Under the pieces are notes generated by a model. That model made no database searches, was not told where the DNA came from, and worked only from the letters and a program-made list of their open reading frames with translations. Of a stretch of 64,000 nt of DNA, positions 11,171-23,321 are shown piece by piece. The stretch covers positions 26,158,001-26,222,000 of the forward strand of contig CM074864.1 of the NCBI GenBank assembly GCA_037501455.1. The letters run 5' to 3'. The translations under genes and the position numbers were made by a program. Within the stretch, counting starts at the first letter, position 1. Every line of letters starts with the position of its first letter. The DNA comes from Lantana camara. Taxonomy: Eukaryota; Streptophyta; Magnoliopsida; Lamiales; Verbenaceae.

Positions 11171-12563
11171 GGAGCTATTGTTACACTATGAACTTGTCTT
11201 TTCCATGATTGCTGGATCCGTTTGAGTTACTTTATCAATTATATGCTATGATATGACTTCTATTGCATTCTTAGATGATAATACTTCATTTGATTGAATA
11301 ATTTCATATGAGTGCTTGTCTTATGTTATGCTACTTGACCTATGTGATTCATATCATTCCATGATGTATTTCATACATGATTATATGTTGTCGTGCATTT
11401 TATTTGGTTCACATAGAGTCTATGTCTTGGGCTTTTTCTATGTTTGTTGTTTCAAAGGACTCTGGTGGTGGTGAGCCCGAGGCTTAGTGGTGTCCGGTTT
11501 CCACTCTCTTTTCTTCAAGTACAAGGTGAGGTTTAGGATTTTTGTATACTTAAGTGACCTATGACTTTAATATGATGATTTTAATCCTCGCATATTGTTA
11601 TATATTATATATGATTAGATATGTTTTGGATATGATATGATTATAACCTTGTGGACCATCCTTGGTTTTGGAAAATTAATTATCAAGGCATATGTAAGCT
11701 ATTTTGAGAAAATTTAGATATGTTACGTTACTGTACCGAGTTGGCCATGTAATATTGGCATCTGTCTGTCTGTTTGTTTATGGATCCGAGGAGCTACGGG
11801 TAATGGAGCCCCTGGGACGGTTAGGGCTATCGGGATTTGACCATGTGCATAGTTCCATTTGAGATATCAATGCGCGACTCAAGGAGATAGGGGAGGCATG
11901 ATATCTTGAGCCTTCGGTGTACAGCCGGGGAGGGCACTTGTGGGTTCGCAACCCCTTGTGATATGTCTGTTCTGGATGGTTAGGGCCAACGCGAGGCTCT
12001 TCCATCACTGGAGTTGAGGAGGGATTTATTTTTGTATTTCTGTTTTGTTCTGTTATGAGGAGTAAAGGTTGGAAGCTCGTACTCGCCGAGCATATGTTAT
12101 GATCTGTTATGGGAATCGTGAATCGGAATAAGGTTTCTGAAAATGCTTTCTAAGTATAAATATAAGTTTGTTTTCAAATGTTTTGGTATATAAACCCTTA
12201 TACCAGGTTCATGAGTCCACCCTTCTGTTATGTGTTATGCTCTATCTATATTTAGTGTGTGGGTATGCGTCAGCCCCCTCGCTCAGTCAGTTGACTGGCC
12301 CCTCGTTTTAACTTTAAGTTGCATGTTCTTTTGGAGTGAGCTAGGCGAAAGTGAGTCTTCTGAGCCACACTTGTCAGTGTAGTGGTGTTAGGATGCATTT
12401 GTCGCATACTCTACTTATGTTATGTATTTATGTTTCACACTTGGAGATTATGTTTTGTGCTCTGCTTAGACTTAAACCCGTGTGGGTTTAGTATGCTAGC
12501 ACTTGGATGTTATTAGATACTCTCTTGATACTTATGTTTTTGTATTACGTTATGATGACTTGA

Positions 12564-12660
12564 TATTCGGGACGAGGTATCTATGCTAGTTGAACCCGTC
12601 ACCTGCTATGTATGATGATATTCGGGACCAGGTATCTATGCTAGTTGAACCCGTCACTTG
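12564..12660 (+). repeat. Two-copy direct repeat in A-family LTR
   Basis: Units start ATTCGGG at 12564 and 12620 and carry CTAGTTGAACCCGTCAC. The period is 56. Confidence 0.85.
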
Positions 12661-12880
12661 TTTTGTATATTGATGTAAGCGCTTCCACTATTTGTTGATG
12701 ATTGTTTGGTTTGCTTCCGCGCTCTGAGTTTGTTGAGTTAGTTTCGCCAAGCCTAGAGTGTGAGTTGGTTTCCCGTTTTCTATGATTCGAATTCGGGGAT
12801 GGACTTCCTATTTCATGACCGGATCTGGGTCCTAGTGCGGGGGATATGGTATTCTCCATCTGGGGTGCTACATACCTAAG

Positions 12881-12892
12881 TGGTATCAGAGC
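12881..12892 (+). other. Primer-binding site of element A
   Basis: TGGTATCAGAGC, complementary to the initiator Met tRNA 3' end, eight bases after the LTR end at 12872. Confidence 0.95.
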
Positions 12893-13067
12893 TCGAGGTT
12901 ACAAAACCGAGCTCTGGAGTCGTGTTGAGTCTATCTAGATTGTACGGCATAGGACAATGTGGTTATATAACTTATATGCTTGAATACTTGCTTAATTCTA
13001 ATACTTGTATACATAAACATGTACTAATCCGCATATATCCATATTGCTTGAATCTTTGAATTTCAGG

Positions 13068-14080
13068 ATGCCTCCTAAACGTCGTGACTGAGAGGTTTCC
13101 CCGGATGCACCGAATCCACCTCCTCCACCACCATTGAATGCGGAGAACATTGTTCAAGCACTTCTCAATCAGTTGCAACAGAATCAGAGGCAACAGACCC
13201 CACCCGTTGATGGTCAGAACGGGTTATCTCAGCTGTGTATAGGGAGTTTCGGAACAACAACCCTCCTAAGTGGTTTGGAGGAGATGATACCAAGGCTGAG
13301 GAGTGGTTAGATGAGATCAGTGGTATTTGGGAGATTTGCCCAGGGAGTTCTCAGGATAAGGTTGTTTCTACTGCTCGTTTCATTCAGGGGCAGGCAGCCA
13401 ATTGGCTCAAGGGTATTCGTTCCAGGTTGGAGAGGACTGGAGAGGAGTTTAACTGGGAGACTTTTGTACATGAGTTCCAGGAGAAGTACATTCCTACTAG
13501 TGCACAGGAGTACCGACTTCAGGAGTTTATGGATTTGAAGCAGGGATCTAGGACAGTGCAGGAGTATGTTCTGGAGTTTAAGAGGCTTGCACCGTATGCT
13601 ACCCATATCACTGATGTTGATAAGCACAAAGCCTATCACTTTCTTCATGGGCTTAGAGAGAAAATTCAGATGGCACTTCAGGCTGTAGATGTAGTTACTT
13701 GGGATCAGGTTACTCAGAGGGAATTCAGGTTGAAGCTCAGAGGGCGAGACTAAAGCCTTCATCTTTCTCTTCTAGTTCTGGTTCGGGTTCAGGTTTAGGC
13801 AAGAGACCAATTGTTACTACTACCCCCGTTTCTACTTTCCGACCACAGGGCTTTCTCAACAAGAAGCCCCGAGCTACTGTAGCACTTCCAGCTTTACCGG
13901 CCGTAGCTCAGGCCCGTTGCTCTTACTGTGAGGGCCCTCATCTATTAGAGAGGTGTTGGAGATACTTGGGTAGATGTTTAGCATGTAGGGCTGCTGATCA
14001 CAAGATAGCTACATGTCCGAAGAAGAAGCCAGCTATTCAGGCTCGTGCATATGCTCTCGATGGGGAGGAGGAAGCAGCAA
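13068..14080 (+). pseudogene. gag: Decayed gag of element A
   Basis: Gag forms the particle that packages element RNA. The start is taken as ATGCCTCCTAAACG at 13068, in the same context as D and G, but TGA follows at 13089-13091. The main capsid-like block is open at 13235-13753 (RNNNPPKWFGG, AEEWLDEI, QGQAANWLK, FQEKYIPTS, LKQGSRTVQEY). A one-base shift near 13715 moves the frame to 13699-14295. There two zinc knuckles are seen near 13918-14010: CSYCEGPHLLERC, which has one residue fewer than the usual C-x2-C-x4-H-x4-C spacing, and CLACRAADHKIATC. The basic, Ser/Gly-rich linker before them (SSSSGSGSG) is usual. The stop and the shifts make it non-functional. Confidence 0.9.
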
Positions 14081-17000
14081 AGGTTAATCAGAATACAGTG
14101 GTGGAAGGTACAATACATATACATGGCATATCATTACATGCATTATTCGATCCCGGGGCTACACATTCTTTTATTTCCTGGGATGTTGTTGCTTCTTTGC
14201 CTTTGATTGCTGAACTATCTGCGCATGTGTATGTCGTGAGTTTCCCTTTAGGGGGAGCTAGGAGACGAACCGAGTGTTTCGTGAGTGCCCGGTGAGTTTT
14301 GAGGGCCGAGTCTTTCTAGCAGATTTGATAGAGATACCGATGAAGAGGTATGGAGCAATTCTTGGCATGGATTGGCTTTACAGAAACCGAGTCGTGGTGG
14401 ATTGCCGTTAGAAAAGGGTTTCGTTGGGTACAGTTGTGTTTACGGGCGAGAGGTTGAAGTTCAGTCCATTTGTGTCCTTTTTTTAGGCAAGTACGCTCTT
14501 CCGGGGACGGTGCGACAGGTTTTATGGCTTACCTTCCTAATAAACCAATGGATCAGGCCAAACTTGAGGAGACTGAGGTCGTACGAGACTTTCTCGAGGT
14601 GTTCCCTAAGAGTTTGGGGTCTCTACCACCCGATAGGGACATCGAGTTTGTAGTAGACCTCTATCCCGGAGTTGAGCCATTTTTGAAGACGCCCTACAGG
14701 ATGGCTCCCGCTGAGTTGAGGGAACTAAAGTCGTAGCTTGATGAGGTTTTAGCGTGTGGTTATATCCGTCCGAGCACTTCTCCGTGGGGTGCTCCCGTTC
14801 TGTTTGTGAAGAAGAAAGATGGAATGTTACGGATGTGGATAGACTACCATGAGGTGAAGAGGACGACGGTGAACAACAAGTATCCGTTGCCTCATATCGA
14901 GGAGTTATTTGATCACTTGCAAGGTTCACGGGTGTATTCTAAGTTGGATTTGAGGCAGGGTTACTATCAGTTACGGATCAGGGAGGAGGATATCCATAAG
15001 ACCGGGTTTAACACTCGGTATGGGCATTACGAGTTCGTGGTTATGCCATTCGGGTTGACTAAAGCCCCAGCTGTTTTCATAGACATGATGCACCGAGTGT
15101 TTAGACCGTTTCTTGACAAGTTCGTGGTGATCTTTATAGATGAGATCTTGCTGTATTCGAGGTCCGTTGAGGAGCACGCACAGCATCTTCGGGTTATCTT
15201 GGAGACTTTGAGAGAGCACAAGCTTTATGCTAAGTTTAGCAAGTTCGAGTTTTGGATCGACAGAGTCACATTCCTAGGTCATGTCATTTCAAACAATGGA
15301 ATTGAAGTTGATCCATCTAAGATTGAGACTGTGTCACAGTGGGAGAGGCCGAGAAATCCCTCCGAGGTGAGAAGTTTCCTTGGGTTAGCTAGTTATTATA
15401 TGAGGTTTGTGAAGGATTTCTCTAAGATTGTAGTCCCATTGACTCGGTTGACACATAAGAACGTAAGTTATGAGTGGGATGAAAGGTGCGAGAAGAGTTT
15501 TCAGACCTTGAAAAAGAGATTGACTACGACACCAGTTCTTACCCTACCCGAGGGTATTGAGGGCTATGTGGTTTACACGTATGCATCTAAGGAAGGTCTC
15601 GGATATGTGTTGATGCAGAATGGTTGAGTTGTGGCCTATACCTCGAGGAAGTTGAAAGAACATGAGAAGAACTACCCCACTCATGATCTCGATCTCGCAG
15701 CAGTCGTGCTTGCTTTGGCTAAGTGGCACCAATACCTCTACGGTGCTACTTTTGAGGTGTTCACCGACCATAAGAGCCTCAAGTATCTCTTTACTTATAA
15801 GGAACATAAAAATAGACAGAGGCGTTGGGTGGAGTTTCTGGAGGACTATGACTGCACGATCCTGTACCACCCCAGTGAAGGCAAATGTGGTTGCGGATGC
15901 CTTGAGCAGGAAAGTGAGTGTTTCGGGTTTGTTGGCAGAGTCTTCAGGACAAGGTTCAGAGTTTGTAGTTTCAGTGGCTCGTTTAGCTAACCTCACAGTT
16001 CAGCCTGATTTGAAACAGAGGTTGATTGATGCTCAGTCTACGGATGCAGAGATTTCGAGATTGGTAGCATGATCGAGGGCCGATCCAGAGACTAAGTTTG
16101 GGTTTGATGATTCGGGTCGGTTCAGGTTCAAGGCGAGAGTGTGTGTGCCTAAGCAGCTTAAGAGGGTAATACTTGAGAAGGCGCATCGCTCGAGCAATTC
16201 GTTTCACCTCGGTGGTACTAAGATGTACCGAGATTTGAAGGAATTGTATTGGTGGAGTGGCATGAAGAGAGATATCGCGAACTTCGTGCAACGATGTCTA
16301 ACATGTCAGATGGTGAAAGCAGAACACCAAAAATTAGGAGGAAATCTCCAACCACTTACGATTCCCGAATGGAAGTGGGAGCAAGTGACAATGGACTTTC
16401 AGTCTGGGTTGCCAAGGTCTAGGACAGGTTATGATGGGATATGGGTTGTGATTGATCGACTCACCAAGTCCGCCCATTTTCTCAAGGTTCGGATGAGTAA
16501 CAAAGTGCCTAAACTAGTATATTTTTGTATTGCAATGAGATTATGAGATTGCATAAAGTTCCAGCTAGCATTGTTTCAGATCGTGATCCACGGTTTACAG
16601 CTAAGTTCTGGCAGGATCTTCAGAAGTGTTTGGGTACGAGACTCAAGTTTAGCACCGCTTCGCATCCTCAAACGGATGAACAATCAGAGAGGTTGATTGA
16701 GTACCTTGAGGATATGTTGAAAGCTTATGCGTTCGATTTCAAGGATAAGTGGGATAAGTATTTAGCTCTGGTTGAGTTTGCCTACAACAATAGTTATCAG
16801 GGTTCGATTGGCCTGGCTCTTTATGAGGCACTTTATGGAAGAAAGTGTAGGTCGCCTCTCTATTGGGATATTGAGGAGTGGCGTTGGACAAAATAGGATA
16901 AGTTCGAAAGAGCAAGGCCTCCGGCGAAGATTGAGAAAACCATTGCCAAATTTAAACTGATTCAGCAAAGGATGAAGGTAGCTGAGGACTGTCAGAAGAG

Positions 17001-17487
17001 TTATGCAGATAAGAGGATGAGGCCCCTTGAGTTCGAAGTTGGACATCGCGTTTTCTTGAAAGCATCTTCTAGAAAGGGCTTCTCACGCATTGGTAAGGGT
17101 GGAAAGCTGAATCCACGATGCCTTGGACCGTTTACGATCATGGAACGGATTGGGGAAGTGGCATATGAGTTGGATCTTCCGCCTAGGTTGACCGGGATAC
17201 ACAATGTGTTCCATGTTTCGCACCTTCGAAAGTATTATCCCAATGAGACAACCATTCTCCCGACCGAAGAGGTACGACTTGAGTCTGATTTGATGATAGT
17301 GAAACATCTGGTTGAGATTCAGGATTGAAAGATGCAAGAGTTGAGAAACCGACAGATTCCCTTGGTCAGGGTGTTGTGGAGAGATCAAAAATCCAAAGAG
17401 TCCACTTGGGAGACCGAGGAGAAGATGAGGAAGCTGTATCCGAATTTGTTTCGAGCCGAGCAAGGAACCTGCGGACCAGGTTATCCT
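14081..17487 (+). pseudogene. pol: Decayed pol of element A (protease, RT, RNase H, integrase, chromodomain)
   Basis: Protease is seen at [11 protein letters not shown] (about 14140-14175). Pre-RT and RT lie at about 14570-15420, RNase H at about 15560-15900, the integrase zinc site at about 16180-16310, the core at about 16390-16720, the integrase C-terminal part at 16972-17300, and the chromodomain at 17330-17455. The RT catalytic motif reads FIDE at 15133-15144 instead of FIDD, so one catalytic Asp is lost. Breaks include TAG 14409-14411, TAG near 14734, TGA 15625-15627, TAG 16894-16896, TGA 17326-17328 and several frameshifts. The order of domains, with integrase after RNase H and a C-terminal chromodomain, is that of Ty3/gypsy chromoviruses, probably Tekay/Del. 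Confidence 0.92.
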
Positions 17488-17500
17488 AAGAGGGGGAGGT
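17488..17500 (+). other. Polypurine tract of element A
   Basis: AAGAGGGGGAGGT directly before the 3' LTR start at 17501. Confidence 0.92.
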
Positions 17501-18452
17501 TGTGACGGCCCGTCCGATCATCCGTACAGGTACTACGCCACGAGATTGTTTACTTATGCATTTACGTTATTTACATCCTTATTATGTGTCTTGTTTTCCA
17601 ACTATGATGTAATTATGTGATTTAAATTGATTTAAGTACATACTTCGAATTCTATGACTTGGCATGAATTATACCTTGCATGAATTTCATTTAAATGTTG
17701 GAGTTGATTGTAAAATAGGACTTGGGCGTATTTGCAATTTTGGAAGTTTTGGTCCTAATTTAAATTAGGTAACTTTGGGTGCATTTGGAATCGATATAAG
17801 CTCGGGAATTCGAATTCAAATTCCAACACCACCATTAGACTCTATTCAGAGATTCGGATCTGATGGAATTTATTTCATATTTTTCGGAAGCCATTTAGAC
17901 CTTAAACCTTTTAATTTTGACCTATTGGGCCGAAAGTCATTTATTTGAGCCCAAATCATAGTAAAGCCTTTAGCCTCATATTATATCTTTGAAACCCTAA
18001 CCTAGCTTCATTTCAAACTTCATTTCACACAAGACATATCATCCATGGAGAGTTTCAAAGAAGGATGAAGATCTAAGGCTTTCTCACACTTTCAAGAGCT
18101 CATATCTCCCTCGTTTCTTCTTCATTTCAAGAGCTAAGGTAAACAACGAATTTCTCTTGATGTGAGCTTTAATTGTATCCATTAATCTTGGCATGAAACT
18201 GATTATTTGAAATGATTTGGTGAAATTTTGAGAAAAATGAACTTTAGACCCAACTTGATGATTCTTGCCTTGTTTGATGATATCTTAAGATCTTGAGCTA
18301 GGATAGATGATAAGCATCATTTATGTGACAATATATATGATTTTCGTGGAAATTTTATGGTTTAATTAGTGTGAAATCGGCCATTTTCGGCCATGGTTGT
18401 CTTCTTCCCGAAGCTGTGAAGTTTTTGCATGAACTACACCAGATCTAAGGTC

Positions 18453-18644
18453 GGAACGGCCGTTCCCGTTTAGCCTTGGTGTACGGAACGACCCTTCCCG
18501 CCAAGGGCTGATGTCAGCACGTGAGAATGGGAAGGGCCATTCCCATTTTTGCCTTGAGATGGGAACGGCCATTCCTATGCTCGCTAGGTGACTTCTGGGA
18601 ATGACCGTTCCCACGCTTAGTTTTGCATGGGAATGGCCGTTCTG
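18453..18644 (+). repeat. GC-rich hairpin cluster in A-family 3' LTR
   Basis: Counterpart of 10980-11170. Perfect GGAACGGCCGTTCC is at 18453-18466. A second copy (near 18486) has centre CGACCC between GGAA and TTCC where the 5' LTR has CGGCCC. The rest follow in the same order with point changes. Confidence 0.85.
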
Positions 18645-20040
18645 GAGCTACTGTTACACTTTGCACTTGTCTTTTCCGTGTTTGCTTGATCCGTCTGAGT
18701 TGCTTTATGAATTATACGTTATGATATGACTTCTATTGCATTCTTAGATGATAATACTTCATTTGATCGAATAATATCGTATGAGTGCTTGTCTTATGTT
18801 ATGCTACTTGACCTATGTAATCCATATCATTCCATAATGCATTTCATAAATGATTATATGTTGTCGTGCGTTTTATTTGGTTCACATAGAGTCTAAGTCT
18901 TAGGCTTTTTGTATGTTTGTTGTTTAAGAGGGCTTTGGTGGCGGTGACCCCGAGGCTAATTGGTGTCCGGTTTCCACTCTTTTTTCTTCAAGTATAAGGT
19001 AAGGTATAGGATTTTTGTATAGTTAAGCGACCTATAACATTAATATGATGATTTCAATCCTCGTATGCGGTTATATACTATATGATTAGATATGTGTTGG
19101 ATATGATATGATTATGACCTTGTGGACCATCCTTGGTTTTGGAAAATTAATTATTAAGGCATATGTAAGCTATTTTGAGAAAATTCAAATATGTTATGTT
19201 TTTGTAGCGAGTTGGCCATGTAATATTGGCATCTGTCTGTCTGTTTGTTTATGGATCCGAGGAGCTACGGGTAATAGAGCCCTTGGGACGGTTAGCGCCG
19301 TCGGGGTTTGACCATGTGCGTAGTTCCATTTGAGATATCAATGCGTGACTCAGGGAGATAGGGGAGGCGTGATATCTTGAGCCTTCGGTGTACAGCCGAG
19401 GAGGGCACTTGTGGGTTCACAACCCCTTGTGATATGTCTGTTCTGGATGGTTAGGGCTAACGTGAGGCTTTTCCATCACTGGAGTTGAGGAGGGATTTAT
19501 TTCTGTATTTCCGTTTTGTTCTGTTATGAGGAGTAAAGGTTGGAAGCTCGTACTCCCCGAGCATATGTTATGATGTGTTATGGGAATCATGAATCGGAAT
19601 AAGGTTTCTGAAAATGCTTTCTAAGTATAAATATAAGTTTGTTTTCAAATGTTTTGGTATGTAAACCCTTATACCCGGTTCATGAGTCCACCCTTCTGTT
19701 ATGTTCTATGCTCTACCTATATTTAGTGTGTGGGTGTGCGTTAGCCCCCCTCGCTCAGTCAATTGACTGACCCCTCGTTTTAACTTTAAGTTGCAGGTTC
19801 TTTTGGAGTGAGCTAGGCGGAAGTGAGTCTTCTGAGTCACACTTGTCAGTCTAGTGGTGTTAGGATGCATTTGTCGCATACTCTACTTATGTTATGTATT
19901 TATGTTTCACACTTGGAGATTATGTTTTGTCCTCTACTTAGACTTAAACCCGTGTGGGGTTAGTATGCTAGCACTTGGATGTTATATATTAGATACTCTA
20001 CTGATACTTATATTGTTTTATTACGTTATGATGAATTGAT

Positions 20041-20140
20041 ATTCGGGACTAGGTATCTATACTAGTTGAACCCATCACTTGCTATGTATGATGATATTCG
20101 GGACTAGGTATCTATGCTAGTTGAACCCATCACTTCTTTT
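20041..20140 (+). repeat. Two-copy direct repeat in A-family 3' LTR
   Basis: Units start ATTCGGG at 20041 and 20096 with CTAGTTGAACCCATCAC. The period is 55. Confidence 0.85.
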
Positions 20141-20348
20141 GTATGTTGGTGCAATCGCTTCTGCTATTTGTTGATGATTGTTTGGTTTGCTTCCGCGCTC
20201 TGAGTTTGTTGAGTTAGTTCCGCCTAGCCTTGAGTGTGAGTTGGTCTCCCGTTCGCTATGATTCGGATTCGGCCATGGACTTCCTATTTCATGACCGGGT
20301 CTGGGTCCTAGTGAGGGGGATGTGGTATCCTTCGTCTGGGGTGCTACA

Positions 20349-20662
20349 AGGATGGTGGGACAAGCTTTGTGGCTTGCCTTTAGGGTAACCGAAGGGTCGA
20401 GCCAAGCTTAGGGAGATAAAGATTGTAGTAAGACCTTCTTGATGATTCCTTGAAAGTTGGGTTTCACAACCACTTGATAGGGATGTTGAGACAGTCGTGG
20501 TCTTTATCCCGTAATTGAGTCTTGTTCGAATATTTCCTATCAATGGACTCTAGCATGGGTGTTGGAGTTCAAGACGTGGTCGATAAGCTCTTAGAATGTA
20601 GTTTCATCGATTCGAGCACTTCTTCGTGGAGTGCTCTTGTCCTATCTAAAGAAGAAGATGGG
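20349..20662 (+). pseudogene. pol: Pol relic of base element E (protease to RT linker)
   Basis: Translation gives broken matches to the chromovirus pre-RT region: DGGTSFVACL (compare GATGFVAYL), DRDVETVVVFIP ([10 protein letters not shown]), then RFEHFFVECSCPI in a shifted frame at the place of the [10 protein letters not shown] block. It has many stops and shifts and is more diverged than A. Its first codons align in the middle of the pre-RT, so the upstream half was separated by the A complex. It is interrupted at 20662 by a solo LTR and resumes at 23642 with the next codons of the same motif. Confidence 0.85.
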
Positions 20663-20880
20663 TGTCGCACCCCAGACGAAGGATACCACATCCCCCACAC
20701 TAGGACCCAGACTCGATCATGAAATAGGAAGTCCATGCCCGAATCCGAATCATAGCGAACAGGAGACCAACTCACACACTAGGCTAGGCGGATCTAACTT
20801 GACAAACTCAGAGTGCGGAAGCAAATTAAACAATCATCATCAGATAGCGGAAGCAATTAAATCAACATACTAAACAATTG

Positions 20881-20985
20881 ACGGGTTCAACTAGCATAGA
20901 TATCTAATCCCGAATATCAACAAGCATAACAGGTGATGGGTTCAACTAGCATAGATACGTAATCCCGAATATCAATTCATAATCT
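20881..20985 (-). repeat. Two-copy direct repeat in solo A-family LTR
   Basis: Two units with GGGTTCAACTAGCATAGATA and CCCGAATATCAA, the reverse complement of the repeat seen in the other A-family LTRs. Confidence 0.8.
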
Positions 20986-22304
20986 ATTATAATCAGCATA
21001 AGTATCATCAATATCTAATAACATCCAAGTACTAGCTTACTAACCCCACATGGGTTTAAGTCTAAGTAGAACATAAACATAACCTTCAAGTGTGAAACAT
21101 AAATACAGAACATAAGTAAAGTATGCGACAAATGCATCCTAACACCAGCTAGACTGACAAGTGTGACTCCAAAGACTTACTTCCGCCTAGCTCAAGCCAA
21201 GAGAACCTGCAACTAAAAGATAAAACGAGGGGTCAGTCAACTGACTGTGTGAGGGGGCTAACGCACACCCACAATATATATATAGAGCACAACACATAAC
21301 ATAAGGGTGGAGTCATGAACCGGGGCTAGGGTTTTGCACGTGAAAACAGTTGAAATACCCAAAATAGTATAAGTTTGGAAACCCATTTAGAGAAGCCTAT
21401 CCAGTTTCACAAATCCCATACATTCATAACATATGCTCGGCGAGTACGAGCTTCCAACCTTTACTCCGCATAACCGAACAGTCATAAAGCAGAATCAATC
21501 AATCCTCTACTCCAATGATGGAAGAGCCACGCGTTGGCCCTAACCATCCATACATACATACTCATAAGGGGTGGCGAACCCACGAGTGCCCTCCCCGGCT
21601 GTACACCGAAGGCTCAAGATATCACACCTCCCCTATCTCCCTGAGTCATGCAATGATATCTCAAATAGATCTACGCACATGGTCAAACCTCGACGGCCGA
21701 TCCACATACAAACATATATACAGATGCCAATATTTCATGGCAAACTCGCTATAGAATCATAACATATCATATTTTCCAAAATGGCTTACATTTGCCTTCA
21801 TATTTAATTTTCAAAACCAAGGATGGTCCACAAGGTCATAAACATATCATATCCAACATATATCTAATCATATATATATAGTACATAGTCGCATGCAAGG
21901 ATTGAAATCATCATATTAAGGTCATAGGTCGCTTAACTGTACAAAATCCTAAACCTCACCTTATGCAAGTAGAGTCTGAGAGTGTGAAGGGCCAAACACT
22001 CTAAACCTCGGGTCCACCGGCACCACCAAACTCTGTGAGAAGACATACAGAAACCCAGACTTAAACTCTATATGAACCAAGTAAGACGCACGGCGTACCA
22101 AGAGATGAATGATATGTGATATGGAATGAAGTGTACACATAGGTCTCGTAGCATAGTTCATATATTCCACCAAGTCATGCAATTAACGAAGTATTAAGGT
22201 TTAACAAAGAATTTGAAATCATATTAAGGTATATAAGTCATAAAGCAATTCAAACGGATCAAGCAAACACGGAAAAGACAAGTGCAAAGTGTAACAGTAG
22301 CTCC

Positions 22305-22495
22305 GGAATGACCATTCCCATGCATAACTAAGCATGGGAACGGTCATTCCCAGAAGCCACCTAGCGAGCATGGGAACGGCTGTTCCCATCTCAAGGTAAA
22401 AACGGGAACGACCCTTCCCGTTCTCGCTTGCTGACATCAGCCCTTGGCGAGAAGGGCCATTTCGGGCACCAAGGCCAAATGGGAACGGCCGTTCC
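22305..22495 (-). repeat. GC-rich hairpin cluster in solo A-family LTR
   Basis: Hairpins (plus-strand reading): 22305-22318 GGAATGACCATTCC; 22335-22352 arms TGGGAA and TTCCCA around CGGTCA; 22370-22389 arms ATGGGAAC and GTTCCCAT around GGCT; 22403-22420 arms CGGGAA and TTCCCG around CGACCC; 22482-22495 perfect GGAACGGCCGTTCC. Several have better pairing than their counterparts in element A. Confidence 0.88.
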
Positions 22496-23321
22496 GGCCA
22501 GATCTGGGCGTCTGTCTTGTGCAGAAGCTTCACAGCTTCGGGAAGAAGGCAACCATGGCCGAAAATGGCCGATTTCACACCATTTAAACCATAAAATTTC
22601 CACGAAAATCATATATATTATCACATAAATCATGCTTATCACATAAATATCAATTTAGCTCAAGAACAAGGGTGATTTTGGCCAAAACTCATACAACCCA
22701 TTTTCATGAAAATCAAGCTTCAACTATGGCAAGATGTATCCAAACTCACTCCCTATCATGCCATTAACAACTATAGCACATATTCAACATGGAGAGACAT
22801 ATATTCATGCTCAAGAACTCAAGGATCCATCATATAAACCATATTCTTCAAGTTGGGCATAAATCACCATTTTCACAAGACTTCCTCATACAAGCTCATA
22901 CATTCAATTTCATGCTAAGATTCATAGATAGAAATGAAATAAACATCAAGGGAAATCCGTAGCTTACCTTGGCTCTTGAAATGATGAAGAAACGAGGGAG
23001 ATATGAGCTCTTGAAGGTGTAGGAAAGTGTTAGATCTTCATCCTCTCTTGAAACTCTTCCATGGATGATATGATTTGTGTGAAGTGAAGATTTAAAATGA
23101 AGATAGGTTAGGGTTTTATGGTATATATATGGTGGCTAAAGATTTCATTAGGGTTTCCAAGATATAATATGAGGCTAGGGGCTTTATTAGATTTGGGCTC
23201 AAATAAATGACTTTCGGCCCAATAGGTCAAGATTAAAAGGTTTGCGGTCTAAACTGTTTCTGAAAAATATAAAGTAAATTCCGTTGGACCCGATCACCGA
23301 ATCAAGTCCAATGGTGGTGTC

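Larger units (their letters stand above)
10028..12872 (+). mobile_element. A-family LTR shared by two interiors
   Basis: It starts TGTGACGCCCCGTCC directly after a polypurine tract and ends GGGGTGCTACA directly before a primer-binding site. It is thus the 3' LTR of the truncated interior on its left and the 5' LTR of the full interior on its right. Its length is 2845 bases. Inside are an imperfect GAATTC-rich palindrome (about 10335-10352), the GC-rich hairpin cluster (10980-11170), and the paired ATTCGGG repeat. It is close to the LTR at 17501-20348, with scattered substitutions. The flanks (gaggt on the left of this LTR, aggat on the right of the last LTR) are not a target-site duplication, as expected for a recombinant array. 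Confidence 0.93.
17501..20348 (+). mobile_element. 3' LTR of element A
   Basis: It starts TGTGACGGCCCGTCC and ends GGGGTGCTACA at 20348; length 2848 bases. It is colinear with the LTR at 10028-12872 with scattered substitutions. Together with the interior 12873-17500 it makes a complete but dead element of about 10.3 kb. To its right lies decayed pol of element E (20349), the insertion target. Confidence 0.93.
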
